From: Devosia sp. Root436
GTDB taxonomy: Bacteria > Pseudomonadota > Alphaproteobacteria > Rhizobiales > Devosiaceae
Assembly (NCBI RefSeq): GCF_001426345.1
Contig: NZ_LMEM01000016.1
Span: 62,664 to 126,663, forward strand
DNA: 64,000 bases
Reading direction: 5' to 3'
Made by a program: the position numbers and the translations under genes. Below, in pieces: positions 26,946 to 36,933 of this stretch; within the stretch, counting starts at the first letter, position 1; every line of letters starts with the position of its first letter. The notes below the pieces were generated by a model that made no database searches, had not been told where the DNA came from, and saw only the letters and a program-made list of their open reading frames with translations.

Positions 26946-27557
26946 TTGGCGTTTGAAACAAACGTCTTCATCAACTGCCCTTTTGATGACGACTATTTGC
27001 CGCTTCTCAGACCGCTCCTATTTTGCATTCTTGACCTGGGTTTCGAGCCGCGAATAGCGCTGGAAACTTTGAATTCGGCCGAACCGCGCATAACCAAAAT
27101 CATGCGCATGATCCAAGAGTCGCAATTTGGCATTCACGATCTGTCTAGGCTGCGTGCCCAGGCACCAGGTGAATTCTACCGGATGAACATGCCCTTTGAG
27201 CTCGGGCTCGACGTCGGTTGTCGAGAATTTGCGGGTGGCGTTTGGGCGAGCAAGAAGTGTCTCATCCTTGAAGCAGAACGATACCGCTTTCAGGCTGCAA
27301 TTTCGGATTTATCAAATTCGGACATCGCGGTCCACGGTAATGAACCCGCCGACGTCGTTACCGAAGTGAGAAACTGGCTCAATGCTCAAGCCGACCTCAA
27401 CGCTGTCGGGCCAGCTCGCATATGGGGCAGATTCACCGACTTCATGGCGGCCAACTACGACAAGATGACAGCCAATGGCTTCTCGGACCGCGATATCGTC
27501 AAGCTTCCCATTGGTGAACTCATCACCCATATGAAGCTCTGGCTTACAACAAACTAA
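26946..27557 (+). CDS. TIR-like nucleotide-processing domain protein (putative)
   Basis: A 203-residue soluble protein starting at a TTG. It begins with a strand motif VFINCPFDDDY and has a conserved segment IMRMIQESQFGIHDLSR followed by FYRMNMPFELGLDVG. I recall this as a recurrent family of uncharacterised bacterial proteins with a TIR- or SLOG-like Rossmannoid fold; the conserved Glu in MPFELG would fit a catalytic position. Such domains often cleave NAD+ or sense nucleotide signals in antiviral systems. The fold assignment is inference. It follows the DUF2188 gene and is flanked by direct repeats. Confidence 0.65.
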   Translation: MAFETNVFINCPFDDDYLPLLRPLLFCILDLGFEPRIALETLNSAEPRITKIMRMIQESQFGIHDLSRLRAQAPGEFYRMNMPFELGLDVGCREFAGGVWASKKCLILEAERYRFQAAISDLSNSDIAVHGNEPADVVTEVRNWLNAQADLNAVGPARIWGRFTDFMAANYDKMTANGFSDRDIVKLPIGELITHMKLWLTTN

Positions 27558-27569
27558 ACGCCGCCCGCC

Positions 27570-27616
27570 GAACCGACAAGCAACGCGCCCGGTATCGCAT
27601 CGCCAGTTGTGATTCC
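27570..27616. repeat. Right copy of the 47-bp imperfect direct repeat
   Basis: Begins GAACCGACAA, has the core ACGCGCCCGGTATCGCATCG, and ends GTTGTGATTCC. It lies just after the TIR-like gene stop and about 205 bases before rpe. See the left copy at 26588-26634. Confidence 0.8.
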
Positions 27617-27822
27617 TGTGCAAAGCGCCGCCCACGCAATTTTGGGGCGCCGCGCTTTCCAAGCGCTACATCCCCGATTCCGACGCATTCGACATTCTGG
27701 CGCGCGAAAGCGAAACGCGTTTCTGATCTGCTATGGCGGATAGCGAGCCCGGTCGCCCTTGCCCCCTGCCCGCTCCCGCCCTATAGCAGCCTCGTCCCAT
27801 AGGCGGCTGAGGTGCCCTCCCC

Positions 27823-28503
27823 ATGACCACCCGTCCCATCCGCATTGCCCCTTCCATCCTGTCGGCCGATTTTTCCCGGCTGGGCGAGGAAATCACCGCC
27901 ATCGACGCCGGTGGCGCGGACTATATCCATGTCGATGTGATGGATGGCCACTTCGTCCCCAATATCAGCTTCGGTCCGCTGGTCATGGCATCGGTGCGCA
28001 AATTCACCGCCAAGCCGTTCGACGTGCATCTGATGATCGCCCCCGTCGATCCCTATATCGCCGCCTTCGCCAAGGCGGGCGCCGATATCATCACCGTCCA
28101 TGCCGAGGCCGGCCCGCATCTGCACCGCACCCTCCAGGCCATCCGCGCCGAAGGAAGGAAGGCCGGCGTGGCGCTCAATCCGGCGACGCCCGTCTCGGCG
28201 CTGGAAAACGTCATCGGCGATATCGACCTGCTGCTGGTCATGTCGGTCAATCCCGGCTTCGGCGGCCAGAGCTTCATTCCGCAAAGCCTGAGCAAGATCA
28301 GGCAGGCGGCGGCCCTGATCGGCAGCCGCCCCATCGACCTCGAAGTCGATGGCGGCATTACATCAGACAATGCCCGCGACGTCGCGGCGGCCGGCGCCAA
28401 TGTGTTCGTTGCCGGCTCCTCCGTCTATGGCGGCAATGACGCCGCCACCTATGCCCCCCGCATCGCCGCCATCCGCAATGCCGCTTCGACCCGCCTTGCC
28501 TGA
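27823..28503 (+). CDS. rpe: Ribulose-phosphate 3-epimerase
   Basis: Interconverts ribulose 5-phosphate and xylulose 5-phosphate in the pentose phosphate pathway. The 226-residue TIM-barrel protein has the expected motifs: [16 protein letters not shown] at the start, [13 protein letters not shown] (metal-binding His and Asp), [16 protein letters not shown] and EVDGGI. The ATG at 27823 is directly supported by homologous N-termini. purB follows after about 30 bases, suggesting one transcript. Confidence 0.97.
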   Translation: MTTRPIRIAPSILSADFSRLGEEITAIDAGGADYIHVDVMDGHFVPNISFGPLVMASVRKFTAKPFDVHLMIAPVDPYIAAFAKAGADIITVHAEAGPHLHRTLQAIRAEGRKAGVALNPATPVSALENVIGDIDLLLVMSVNPGFGGQSFIPQSLSKIRQAAALIGSRPIDLEVDGGITSDNARDVAAAGANVFVAGSSVYGGNDAATYAPRIAAIRNAASTRLA

Positions 28504-28533
28504 ATCAAATTCTGAACCGGAAAGCCCAAGCCC

Positions 28534-29868
28534 ATGATTCCGCGCTACTCCCGCCCCGAAATGGTCAGCATCTGGTCGTCAGAGACCCGCTTCGCCATCT
28601 GGTTCGAGATCGAGGCGCATGCCACCACCAAGCTGGCCGAACTGGGCGTGGTGCCGAAGCAAAGCGCGCAGAACATCTGGGACGTGATGAATGCCCGCAA
28701 GGCCGCGACCGGCGATTACGGCTTCGACGTCGCCCGCATCGACGAGATCGAGCGCACCACCAAGCATGACGTCATCGCCTTCCTGACCCATCTCAGCGAA
28801 ATCGTCGGCCCCGACGCCCGCTTCGTGCATCAGGGCATGACAAGCTCGGATATTCTCGACACCACGCTATCGGTACAGATGGCCCGCGCCGCCGACCTCT
28901 TGATATCGGATGTCGACGCCCTGCTCGCCGCGCTCAAGCGCCGCGCCTTCGAGCACAAGAACACCATCACCATCGGCCGCAGCCACGGCATCCATGCCGA
29001 GCCGACCACCTTCGGCGTCAAGCTGGCCGAAGCCTATGCCGAATTCACCCGCAACCGCGCCCGCCTCGTTGCGGCGCGGGCAGAAATCGCCACGGCGGCC
29101 ATTTCGGGCGCCATCGGCAGCTTCGCCAATATCGATCCGCAGGTGGAAGAATATGTCGCCGAAAAGCTCGGGCTGAGCGTGGAGCCGGTCTCGACCCAGG
29201 TCATCCCGCGCGACCGCCACGCCATGTTCTTCGCCACGCTCGGCGTCGTCGCCTCTTCAATCGAGCGCGTCGCCGTAGAAATCCGCCACCTGCAGCGGAC
29301 CGAAGTTCTGGAAGCCGAGGAATTCTTCTCGCCCGGCCAGAAGGGCAGCTCGGCCATGCCGCACAAGCGCAACCCGGTGCTGACGGAAAACCTCACCGGC
29401 CTCGCCCGCCTGGTGCGCGGCATGGTGACCCCGGCGCTGGAAAATGTCGCCCTGTGGCACGAGCGCGATATCTCCCACTCCTCGGTGGAACGCATGATCG
29501 GGCCGGACGCCACCGTAACGCTGGACTTCGCGCTGGCCCGCCTGACCGGCGTCATCGACAAGCTGGTGGTCTATCCCGAGAACATGCGGAAAAACCTCGA
29601 CCTGCTTGGCGGCCTGCACAATTCCCAGCGCATGCTGCTGGCACTGACCCAGGCCGGCTATAGCCGCGAAGATAGCTACGCCGCCGTGCAGCGCAACGCC
29701 ATGAAGGTCTGGGAAATGCGCGGCGATCGCACCGGCCAGTTCGCCAAGAACCTCAAGGCGGACCCGCAAGTGACTCTGGATGATGCACAAATCGACGCCA
29801 TGTTCGACGACGCCTATCATCTCAAGCACGTCGACACGATCTTCAAGCGGGTCTTCGGCGAGGCGTGA
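28534..29868 (+). CDS. purB: Adenylosuccinate lyase
   Basis: Catalyses two steps: SAICAR to AICAR in purine synthesis and adenylosuccinate to AMP. The 444-residue protein shows the fumarase/aspartase superfamily signature GQKGSSAMPHKRNPV (residues about 268-282), with TSSDILDT and GRSHGIHAEP segments. It begins IPRYSRPEMVSIWS, the standard start. Its stop overlaps the next start (TGATG). Confidence 0.98.
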   Translation: MIPRYSRPEMVSIWSSETRFAIWFEIEAHATTKLAELGVVPKQSAQNIWDVMNARKAATGDYGFDVARIDEIERTTKHDVIAFLTHLSEIVGPDARFVHQGMTSSDILDTTLSVQMARAADLLISDVDALLAALKRRAFEHKNTITIGRSHGIHAEPTTFGVKLAEAYAEFTRNRARLVAARAEIATAAISGAIGSFANIDPQVEEYVAEKLGLSVEPVSTQVIPRDRHAMFFATLGVVASSIERVAVEIRHLQRTEVLEAEEFFSPGQKGSSAMPHKRNPVLTENLTGLARLVRGMVTPALENVALWHERDISHSSVERMIGPDATVTLDFALARLTGVIDKLVVYPENMRKNLDLLGGLHNSQRMLLALTQAGYSREDSYAAVQRNAMKVWEMRGDRTGQFAKNLKADPQVTLDDAQIDAMFDDAYHLKHVDTIFKRVFGEA

Positions 29869-30422
29869 TGAAGATTTCCGAATGCGACATCCTCATCCTG
29901 CCCGGCCTCGGTGGTTCCAAGCCCGGCCACTGGCAGATGCGGTGGGCCGAACGCATGGCCAATGCCGCCGTGGTCGAACAGGCTGACTGGTTCGAGCCCG
30001 ATCTTGACGACTGGGTCGCCACCATCGACCAGGCGGCGCGGCTGACCCTGCGGCCGGTGGTGCTGGTCGCCCATTCCCTGGCGGTCACCGCCGTCGCGCA
30101 TGCAGCGCCGCTTCTGCCCGAAAATGTCCGCGGCGCTTTCCTTGTCGCGCCGACGGATGTGGAACTGAGCCCAGCCGCGCCGGAGGAAACCCGCATTTTC
30201 GGTCCAATCCCGCGCGACCCGCTGCCCTTTCCGTCCATGGTCGTCGCGTCGAGCAACGACCCCTATGTCTCGCTCGACCGTGCCGTGGAATTCGCCACCT
30301 GCTGGGGTTCGGATTTTCACCAGGCCGGTGAAGCCGGTCACATCAACATCGATTCCGGCCATGGCCCCTGGCCGGAGGGCCTGCTGATGTTCACCCGCCT
30401 GATGCAGCGCCTGCGGGCCTAG
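29868..30422 (+). CDS. RBBP9/YdeN-family alpha/beta hydrolase
   Basis: A 184-residue serine hydrolase-like protein. It has the oxyanion/strand motif LILPGLGGSKPGHWQ, a nucleophile elbow LVAHSLAV (Ser in AHSLA), Asp in SSNDPYVS and His in AGHINIDSGHG, a complete Ser-Asp-His set. The family is small and mostly uncharacterised. The ATG at 29868 overlaps the purB stop, so it is likely coupled. Confidence 0.88.
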   Translation: MKISECDILILPGLGGSKPGHWQMRWAERMANAAVVEQADWFEPDLDDWVATIDQAARLTLRPVVLVAHSLAVTAVAHAAPLLPENVRGAFLVAPTDVELSPAAPEETRIFGPIPRDPLPFPSMVVASSNDPYVSLDRAVEFATCWGSDFHQAGEAGHINIDSGHGPWPEGLLMFTRLMQRLRA

Positions 30423-30487
30423 ACTTGTCACGCGTGCGGCGCGTCAAATGCTAACAGTCTGCTGACATCAAGAGTTGCCTGCTAACG

Positions 30488-30519
30488 CAGACGGCCGGAC
30501 GTTGCCGCCCGGCCGTCTG
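30488..30519. terminator. Hairpin between convergent hydrolase and ATPase zeta genes
   Basis: CAGACGGCCGG and CCGGCCGTCTG form a perfect 11-bp stem around a 10-base loop. It lies between two convergent genes and could stop transcription from both sides, though no T-run follows. Confidence 0.55.
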
Positions 30520-30540
30520 ACCGAAATCCTGCCCGGCCGA

Positions 30541-30864
30541 TCAGCCCTCGGCAGCGATCTGCTCGTTGGCGACCTGCACCAGTTGCGCCATCTTCTGGCG
30601 AACCACGTCGTCGCCGATGGACAGCCCCTTGGCCTTGAGATCGGCCGAAACCTTGCGGAACACGTCCTCGTCGCCGGCCTCCTCGAAATCGGCCGCCACC
30701 ACTTCCGCGGCATAGGCCCTGGCCGCATCACCGGTATGGCCCAGCAATTCGGCGGCCCAGATGCCAACCAGCTTATTGCGGCGGGCTTCCGCCTTGAACT
30801 TCTTTTCGGCGTCGAAGGCGAACTTGGCTTCCTGGCCCTTCTGCCGATCCTCGAACTGGCTCAT
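30541..30864 (-). CDS. F1Fo-ATPase zeta subunit, DUF1476 family
   Basis: A 107-residue helical protein, matching the DUF1476 family shown in alphaproteobacteria to be the zeta subunit that inhibits ATP hydrolysis by F1. It begins MSQFEDRQKGQEAKFAFDAEKKFKAEARRNKL, the conserved N-terminal inhibitory helix, followed by WAAELLG. The ATG at 30864 is chosen; the frame is open further upstream without conservation. It faces away from purC. Confidence 0.92.
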   Translation of the reverse strand: MSQFEDRQKGQEAKFAFDAEKKFKAEARRNKLVGIWAAELLGHTGDAARAYAAEVVAADFEEAGDEDVFRKVSADLKAKGLSIGDDVVRQKMAQLVQVANEQIAAEG

Positions 30865-31077
30865 GCAACTCTCCCGCTTGGCTCGCCTCTCCGGCGCTTG
30901 CCAATCGACATAGGGGGTTCGGCACGCCAAATCAACGGCATCAGGGGCGCTGCGACCTTATGCACGGCGCAGTGGGCGGCCATACGGGCCCGTCATGCAA
31001 AAGAGCTTGCCTTTTTGCTCACTTCTGGCGCATGAAGCGGCCAAATTCTCCCTCTTCCAACGGTCCCGGAATCCCCA

Positions 31078-31842
31078 ATGAACCGTCGTCGCAAAATCTA
31101 CGAGGGCAAGGCCAAGATCCTGTTCGAAGGTCCTGAGCCGGGCACTCTGGTTCAGTATTTCAAGGACGATACGACCGCCGGAGACGGCGCCCGCCACGAA
31201 ATCATCGATGGCAAGGGCGTCCTCAACAACCGGATTTCCGAGTTCGTCTTCACCAAGCTCAACAGCCTGGGCATCCCGACTCACTTCCTGCGCCGCATCA
31301 ACATGCGCGAGCAGCTCATCAAGGAAGTGGAAATCATCCCGCTCGAGATCATCGTGCGCAACTATGCGGCCGGCTCGCTGGTCAAGCGCCTCGGGCTCGA
31401 GCCGGGCACCCAGTTGCCGCGCTCGATCATCGAATTCTGCTACAAGGACGATGCTCTGCATGACCCGATGGTCAGCGAAGAGCATATCACCGCCTTCGGC
31501 TGGGCCACCCCGGCCGAGCTCGACGACATCATGAGCCTGGCCATCCGCGTCAACGACTTCCTGACCGGCCTTTTTATGGGCGTCGGCATCCAGCTCGTCG
31601 ACTTCAAGATCGAATGCGGGCGCCTCTATGAAGGCGATCTGATGCGCATCGTGCTGGCCGACGAGATCAGCCCCGACAGCTGCCGCCTGTGGGACATCAA
31701 GACCCGCAACAAGATGGACAAGGACCGCTTCCGCGAAAACCTTGGCGGGCTGATCGAGAATTACCGCGAAGTCGCCCAGCGCCTGGGCATCCTGGTCGAA
31801 ACCGACAATGCGCTGACCACCGGTCCGCGCCTCGTCCAGTAG
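31078..31842 (+). CDS. purC: Phosphoribosylaminoimidazole-succinocarboxamide synthase
   Basis: Joins CAIR and aspartate, using ATP, to give SAICAR. The 254-residue protein has the expected motifs: [15 protein letters not shown] (ATP-binding start), [26 protein letters not shown] and DFKIECGR. purS follows, its chosen start nine bases after the purC stop, so the two are co-transcribed. Confidence 0.98.
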   Translation: MNRRRKIYEGKAKILFEGPEPGTLVQYFKDDTTAGDGARHEIIDGKGVLNNRISEFVFTKLNSLGIPTHFLRRINMREQLIKEVEIIPLEIIVRNYAAGSLVKRLGLEPGTQLPRSIIEFCYKDDALHDPMVSEEHITAFGWATPAELDDIMSLAIRVNDFLTGLFMGVGIQLVDFKIECGRLYEGDLMRIVLADEISPDSCRLWDIKTRNKMDKDRFRENLGGLIENYREVAQRLGILVETDNALTTGPRLVQ

Positions 31843-31851
31843 GGTATGGCA

Positions 31852-32094
31852 ATGAAAGCGCGCGTTACCGTCACCCTCAAGGCCGGCGTTCTCGATCCGC
31901 AGGGCCAGGCCATCGAAGGTTCGCTCAAGAGCCTTGCCTTTGCAGGTGTTGCATCTGTGCGACAGGGAAAGGTCTTCGACCTTGTCCTCGACGGAACCGA
32001 CATCGAGGCAGCGCGTTCTCAGCTCAACAGCATGTGTGAAAAGCTGCTGGCCAATACCGTGATCGAAAACTACGCGGTAGAAATCTCAAATTAA
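31852..32094 (+). CDS. purS: Phosphoribosylformylglycinamidine synthase subunit PurS
   Basis: An 80-residue subunit of the three-part FGAM synthase (PurL, PurQ, PurS). It begins KARVTVTLKAGVLDPQGQAIEGSL, the standard PurS start; the ATG at 31852 is better spaced from AGGG than the one at 31846. Unusually, purQ does not follow directly: four cell-surface genes intervene. Confidence 0.95.
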   Translation: MKARVTVTLKAGVLDPQGQAIEGSLKSLAFAGVASVRQGKVFDLVLDGTDIEAARSQLNSMCEKLLANTVIENYAVEISN

Positions 32095-32149
32095 CGCCTC
32101 TGGGCGATAACTCATGTCGCGCCACGCCCCGGCGCAGGACCATCTAGCC

Positions 32150-32233
32150 ATGCTCAAAACCATCTCCCTTTCGGTCATGTTCTTCGCCACGCTCGGCCTG
32201 CTTTTCGCGGCCTACGCCTCGGTTCCCGTTTAG
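32150..32233 (+). CDS. Possible 27-residue single-membrane-segment peptide
   Basis: An ATG at 32150 opens a frame encoding a short basic start (MLKTIS) followed by a hydrophobic segment (VMFFATLGLLFAAYASVPV) and a TAG. It sits after purS and before gtrA. The composition is that of a small membrane peptide, but there is no clear ribosome site and no conservation can be tested here. Confidence 0.3.
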   Translation: MLKTISLSVMFFATLGLLFAAYASVPV

Positions 32234-32342
32234 GGCAATCGCGTCGCCCCGGCGACAGCCAAAAAAGACCTTTTGTTAAGCCGTTGCGGGCTAGATTCCG
32301 GAGAAAGAACAATTCTTTCTCGAATCGGCCCGGCGGTTTTTC

Positions 32343-32813
32343 TTGCTTTCATTTACGCGATACCTGCTGACCGCCGGCGCTGCGACCTGCATTGACGTCG
32401 CGGTCGTCCAGGGGTTGCTGTCACTGGACCTGCGGCATCAGCCGGTTTTCCTTGCCGCGGCCATTGCCCTGGGTGCCTTTGCTGGCATGAGCGTCAACTT
32501 CGCGCTCTCCCGCCGCTTTGTCTTTTCCATCGACGATCGCCCTGCCCGCCAGCAGTTCACCAGCTTCGTGCTGGTTTCGCTGACGACGCTCGCATTGCGC
32601 CTCGTCGTGGCCTACGCGCTGGTCGCACTGTTCACCCTGCCCGCCCTGGCCACCGGGATCGGCATGCTGCCCGTCGGCGCACCGGCCGAACGGCTCGCCC
32701 ATCTGGGCGCCGTCGGCGTCGTCACCATCTATTCGTTCCTCGCCCACAAGCATGTTTCCTTCGCGGGCGGCCTTTTCAACTGGCTTGGTAGCCGCAAGAC
32801 GGTGGTGTCCTGA
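32343..32813 (+). CDS. GtrA-family membrane protein
   Basis: A 156-residue protein with four hydrophobic segments, as in GtrA, which is proposed to flip undecaprenyl-linked sugars. The family pattern is visible: [16 protein letters not shown] at the start, [10 protein letters not shown] in the middle and FLAHKHVSF near the end. The only start in frame is a TTG at 32343. It overlaps the next gene by one base and is likely co-transcribed with it. Confidence 0.88.
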   Translation: MLSFTRYLLTAGAATCIDVAVVQGLLSLDLRHQPVFLAAAIALGAFAGMSVNFALSRRFVFSIDDRPARQQFTSFVLVSLTTLALRLVVAYALVALFTLPALATGIGMLPVGAPAERLAHLGAVGVVTIYSFLAHKHVSFAGGLFNWLGSRKTVVS

Positions 32814-34297
32814 TGCATGTCGAAACCCTCATCATCGGCGCCGGCCCGGCGGGGCTGACCACGGCCTATGAACTGACCAAGGCCGGCCGCAGCGTCACCA
32901 TCGTCGAGCGCGACCCGGTTTATGTCGGCGGCATTTCGCGCACCGTGAACTACAAGGGCTATCGCTTCGACATCGGTGGCCACCGCTTCTTTTCCAAGAG
33001 CGCCGAGGTGGAAGCCTGGTGGACCGAGGTGATGGGCGATGAGATGCTGCAGCGTCCGCGGTCCAGCCGCATCTACTATAACGGCAAGCTGTTCGATTAT
33101 CCGCTACGCGCTGGCGACGCACTCAGCAAGCTCGGCCCGGTCGAAGCCCTGCGCTGCGTCATGTCCTATGCCTGGGCCAAGGCCCGGCCCTACCGCCACG
33201 TCGTCAGCTTCGAGCAGTGGGTGGTCAACAATTTCGGCCGCCGGCTGTTCCAGATCTTCTTCAAGACCTACACCGAAAAGGTGTGGGGCATGGACTGCTC
33301 AGAGATATCAGCCGATTGGGCTGCCCAGCGTATCAAGGGGCTCAATCTCTACCAGGCGATCATCCAGAGCTTCGGTATGGGCAGCCGGCCCAAGGGCAGT
33401 GCCGCTGTCATCAAGACGCTCATCAACTCGTTCCGCTATCCCCGCCTCGGTCCCGGCCAGATGTGGGAACGCGCCCGCGACCGCATCGTCGACAATGGTG
33501 GCACGGTTATGATGGGGTCCACCATCACGGCCATAAGCCAGCATGAGGGCACCGGCCAATGGGTCGCCATCGTGACCGACGCAAGCGGCAAGGAGACCAA
33601 GGTCACGGCCGACCACCTGGTTTCGACGGCCGCCATCAACGAGCTGGTCAAAATGCTCGGTGCCGACACGAACAATACGGTCGCAGCTGCCGCAGCTGGC
33701 CTGCGCTATCGTGACTTCCTCATCATCGGGCTGATTACCCGCGGCAAGGAAAGCTTCGGCGACAACTGGATTTATATCCACGACCCGAGCGTGAAGGTCG
33801 GCCGTATCCAGAACTTCAAATCCTGGTCCCCCGACATGGTGCCCGATCACGGGACGGCCTGCTATGGCATGGAATATTTCTGCAATGAAGGCGACGATAC
33901 CTGGGACATGGCCGATGCCGACCTGATCGCCCGCGCCAAATTCGAGATCGGCAAGCTCGGCCTGGCCCGACCGGAGGACATCATCGATGGCTCGGTGGTG
34001 CGCCAGCCCAAGGCCTACCCGGTCTACGACGACACCTACAAATTCAACGTGGACACCATCACCGAGGGCCTCGGGGAGCAGTTCAGCAACCTGCATCTGG
34101 CCGGTCGCAACGGCATGCACAAATACAACAACCAGGACCACGCCATGATGACCGGCATCCTGACCGCGAAGAACATCATTGCCGGCAACCGCTCCCACGA
34201 TGTCTGGACCGTCAACGAGGACGCCGAATACCACGAGGGCGGCGAAGCCGTCACCGACAAGATCGAGGAACGCCTTGTTCCCCGCCGTGTCGCCTGA
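32813..34297 (+). CDS. FAD-dependent NAD(P)-binding oxidoreductase, protoporphyrinogen-oxidase/UDP-galactopyranose-mutase-like
   Basis: A 494-residue flavoprotein. The N-terminus has a dinucleotide-binding motif GAGPAG (residues 9-14) followed by [31 protein letters not shown], the pattern of amine-oxidase-like flavoenzymes used in surface-sugar pathways. A late segment ([20 protein letters not shown]) completes the FAD site. Substrate is not certain; context with GtrA and a membrane glycosyltransferase suggests a role in envelope glycan synthesis. Confidence 0.88.
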   Translation: MHVETLIIGAGPAGLTTAYELTKAGRSVTIVERDPVYVGGISRTVNYKGYRFDIGGHRFFSKSAEVEAWWTEVMGDEMLQRPRSSRIYYNGKLFDYPLRAGDALSKLGPVEALRCVMSYAWAKARPYRHVVSFEQWVVNNFGRRLFQIFFKTYTEKVWGMDCSEISADWAAQRIKGLNLYQAIIQSFGMGSRPKGSAAVIKTLINSFRYPRLGPGQMWERARDRIVDNGGTVMMGSTITAISQHEGTGQWVAIVTDASGKETKVTADHLVSTAAINELVKMLGADTNNTVAAAAAGLRYRDFLIIGLITRGKESFGDNWIYIHDPSVKVGRIQNFKSWSPDMVPDHGTACYGMEYFCNEGDDTWDMADADLIARAKFEIGKLGLARPEDIIDGSVVRQPKAYPVYDDTYKFNVDTITEGLGEQFSNLHLAGRNGMHKYNNQDHAMMTGILTAKNIIAGNRSHDVWTVNEDAEYHEGGEAVTDKIEERLVPRRVA

Positions 34298-35645
34298 GAC
34301 CGTAGCAGCCACCGAGTCGGCGCCACAACGCAAGAGCCGATTGGCGGTCCTGATCGTTGTCGGGCTTTATTGCGCGCTGCAACTCGTCATGTTTGCCATG
34401 CACGATCCATGGATCGACGAGGCTCAGGGCTGGCTGGTGGCCAAATCTCTTTCCAGACCCCTCGACTTCCTGGTCATCCCGAGCGAGGGCCATCCGCCCC
34501 TCTGGTTCTGGCTGTTGCGTGCGCTCTCGCTCATGCTTGATTTTTCGCCGGCGCGCCTGCTGATGCCAATTGTGGCGATGGTCAACGCCTATCTGTTGTC
34601 GCGCCTATGGCGCAACGACGTCGTCCTGCTGACGCTGGTGCTATTCTCCTTCGTGGTTCTCCAGTTCTGGGGCTACCATTTCCGACCCTACGGCCTGGTC
34701 TTTACGGCCCTGCTCTCCGCCCTTCTGCTCGATCGCAACGGGAGACCGGTCGCGGCGACGTGGTGCCTGGCCATCGCCTGCGGCTTTCATTTCTTTGCTG
34801 GCTTCCTGTTCGCTTTCTTTCTGATCTGGCAGTGGCAGAAGCGTACGAAGCTGACCCATCTAGTCCCGCCAGCAGTCCTGGCTGCAGCTTTTGGTATTAG
34901 CGCCGTTCTCTCCGGGCTCGGCAATTCTACGATTGATCAGCCCCTGGACAATGTCATCGATGGCACTTTGAGCAATCTGGGTTGGCTGGGCATGTTCGCC
35001 GCCCTCCGCGTCCCGTCCGTGGCTTTAGTTACCCTTGCCTTGCTGATCTATGGCTTCTGGGCAAAGCCTGTAGTGCTGGCGACACTGCTAGCCCTTTTGG
35101 TGACCTTCGCCGTGGCAACCTCGCGGGTCTATAACCTCTATCCGTGGCATTTCGCCTTTATGACCATGCTGTGCCTGATGGCCTATGTCTGGGCAGGAGA
35201 AAAGGCGAAGCGCTGGGTCATCCTCGCTATTCTGGCACCACAGACCATCGTCGGCGCATGGGCAATCGTTGAACGCCTGAGTCATCCGGTCTGGTTGCAA
35301 CCTAATCTCTACGCCGTTATCCGCGCTAATGCGGGCCCGGATTTCTCGCCGGAAACCCAATTGGTGGCCTGGCCAGACCTGGTCGGTCTGGCAACAGCAG
35401 CCGCAGAAGACATCCAGTTCATCAGCGGCAATACAGGTGAAACACTCGGACCGATCAACTGGCGCAGCTGGAAAGAGCGCACGATCGACAAGCGGGTTCT
35501 CGACGTACCCCGCCCTTATTGGCTGCTCTGCGCGGATTGCGAGGTGATCCTCGACCTGCTCGAAGAAAATGGGATGCGAGGCACCTATCTCGCCAGAAAG
35601 AGCAATATCGACAACGGCGAATTTGACGCCTATCGGGTTGAATGA
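34275..35645 (+). CDS. Polytopic membrane protein, GT-C glycosyltransferase-like
   Basis: About 456 residues with ten or more hydrophobic segments. The first loop has [11 protein letters not shown], resembling the acidic motif of GT-C glycosyltransferases such as ArnT/PMT, followed by EGHPPLWFW. The start is uncertain: TTG at 34275 or GTG at 34287, both inside the end of the previous gene. A C-terminal soluble part of about 80 residues contains [17 protein letters not shown]. Role in glycan transfer is inferred. Confidence 0.75.
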   Translation: MFPAVSPETVAATESAPQRKSRLAVLIVVGLYCALQLVMFAMHDPWIDEAQGWLVAKSLSRPLDFLVIPSEGHPPLWFWLLRALSLMLDFSPARLLMPIVAMVNAYLLSRLWRNDVVLLTLVLFSFVVLQFWGYHFRPYGLVFTALLSALLLDRNGRPVAATWCLAIACGFHFFAGFLFAFFLIWQWQKRTKLTHLVPPAVLAAAFGISAVLSGLGNSTIDQPLDNVIDGTLSNLGWLGMFAALRVPSVALVTLALLIYGFWAKPVVLATLLALLVTFAVATSRVYNLYPWHFAFMTMLCLMAYVWAGEKAKRWVILAILAPQTIVGAWAIVERLSHPVWLQPNLYAVIRANAGPDFSPETQLVAWPDLVGLATAAAEDIQFISGNTGETLGPINWRSWKERTIDKRVLDVPRPYWLLCADCEVILDLLEENGMRGTYLARKSNIDNGEFDAYRVE

Positions 35646-35761
35646 ATGCGCTTAGCTAAATTCTTACCAGTTAAGCAATTTGCTTAAGCCTGTCGGCAAG
35701 TCATTAGCCTCTGGCGCACCTGGTGGCGGTATCATGCGCCCAGATACCAGGAGCGCGCGAC

Positions 35762-36826
35762 ATGTCTGAAACCAACCGTCTCGACTGGGTGGATATGGCC
35801 AAGGGCATTTCCATCTTCCTCGTGGTCATGATGTATGCGGCCTCCAGCGTTGGCGAGGACACTGGCGGCGTCGGTGCGCTGCACTGGGCCATCGCCTTTG
35901 CCACCCCGTTCCGCATGCCCGAATTCTTCCTGATCTCGGGCCTGTTCCTGTCGCAGGTGATCGACCGACCGTGGCGCGCCTATGCCGACCGGCGCGTGGT
36001 GCACTACCTCTATTTCTATGTGCTGTGGGCGTTGATCCACATCATCTTCAAAGTCGGCCTGCTGGCCACCGACCCCGTCGGTGCGGTGGAACAGATCGCC
36101 TGGGCGGTGATCCAGCCCTATGGCGTGCTGTGGTTCATCTACATGTTGGCCGTGGTCGGTGCCGTCACCAAGCTGCTGGCCGATCTCAGCGCGCCGAAAT
36201 GGGCGGTCTTCGCCATCGCCGCGATCCTGCAGATGGCCACCATCCAGACCGGCAGCTACCTGATCGACCAGTTCGCCGAATATTTCGTGTTCTTCTATGC
36301 CGGCTACGTGCTGGCGCCACACCTGTTCCGCCTCGCCGGCTGGGCCGGCGATCACCTCGCCCTGGCGCTTGCTGGCCTGCTGCTCTGGGCCGGGCTGAAT
36401 GCCGCCCTGGTCTTCTCGCCGGGCTTCGAGATGCATCCGATCCATCCCGTCATGGGTTTTGCCGGCTTGCCGGGCGTGCATCTAGTCCTGGCGCTGGCCG
36501 GCACGGCCGCGCTCTGCGTCATCGCCGCCCTGCTCACCCGGCTGCCCTTCATGGACTGGCTGCGCTGGATGGGTTCGAAGTCGCTGGTGATCTACGTTGC
36601 CTTCGTGCTGCCGATGGGCATTTCCCGCACCCTGCTGATCAAGCTGGGCGTCGACGAGCCCACCGTGCTCACCCTCGCCATCATGGCCATCTCGATCGTC
36701 TCGCCGCTGGTGCTCTACTGGATCGTGCAGCGCATCGGTTTCGGCCGCTTCCTGTTCGAGCGCCCGGACTGGGCGCACCTGCCCGGCACGAGCCGCCGCA
36801 GCGCGGTGGCCGCCCCGGCGGAATAG
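35762..36826 (+). CDS. Acyltransferase 3 family membrane protein
   Basis: A 354-residue protein with about ten membrane segments. The start [22 protein letters not shown] is the acyltransferase-3 signature (RLxWxDxAKGI), in which an Asp and later residues act in transfer of acetyl or other acyl groups to surface sugars. [13 protein letters not shown] and [16 protein letters not shown] follow. It ends with a polar tail and a hairpin terminator. Its start is 116 bases after the previous gene. Confidence 0.9.
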   Translation: MSETNRLDWVDMAKGISIFLVVMMYAASSVGEDTGGVGALHWAIAFATPFRMPEFFLISGLFLSQVIDRPWRAYADRRVVHYLYFYVLWALIHIIFKVGLLATDPVGAVEQIAWAVIQPYGVLWFIYMLAVVGAVTKLLADLSAPKWAVFAIAAILQMATIQTGSYLIDQFAEYFVFFYAGYVLAPHLFRLAGWAGDHLALALAGLLLWAGLNAALVFSPGFEMHPIHPVMGFAGLPGVHLVLALAGTAALCVIAALLTRLPFMDWLRWMGSKSLVIYVAFVLPMGISRTLLIKLGVDEPTVLTLAIMAISIVSPLVLYWIVQRIGFGRFLFERPDWAHLPGTSRRSAVAAPAE

Positions 36827-36848
36827 CCAAACAGCATTACACTGCGCG

Positions 36849-36873
36849 GGGCCGGGATATGCAATCCCGGCCC
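36849..36873 (+). terminator. Hairpin after the acyltransferase gene
   Basis: GGGCCGGGAT and ATCCCGGCCC form a perfect 10-bp stem with a 5-base loop, followed by TTGCCTTTTC. It lies between the acyltransferase stop and purQ and is a good intrinsic-terminator candidate. Confidence 0.65.
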
Positions 36874-36933
36874 TTGCCTTTTCTGCCAAGACTCAGCACA
36901 AGGGCCTCGCACCCCCATAGCGAGGACCAGCCG

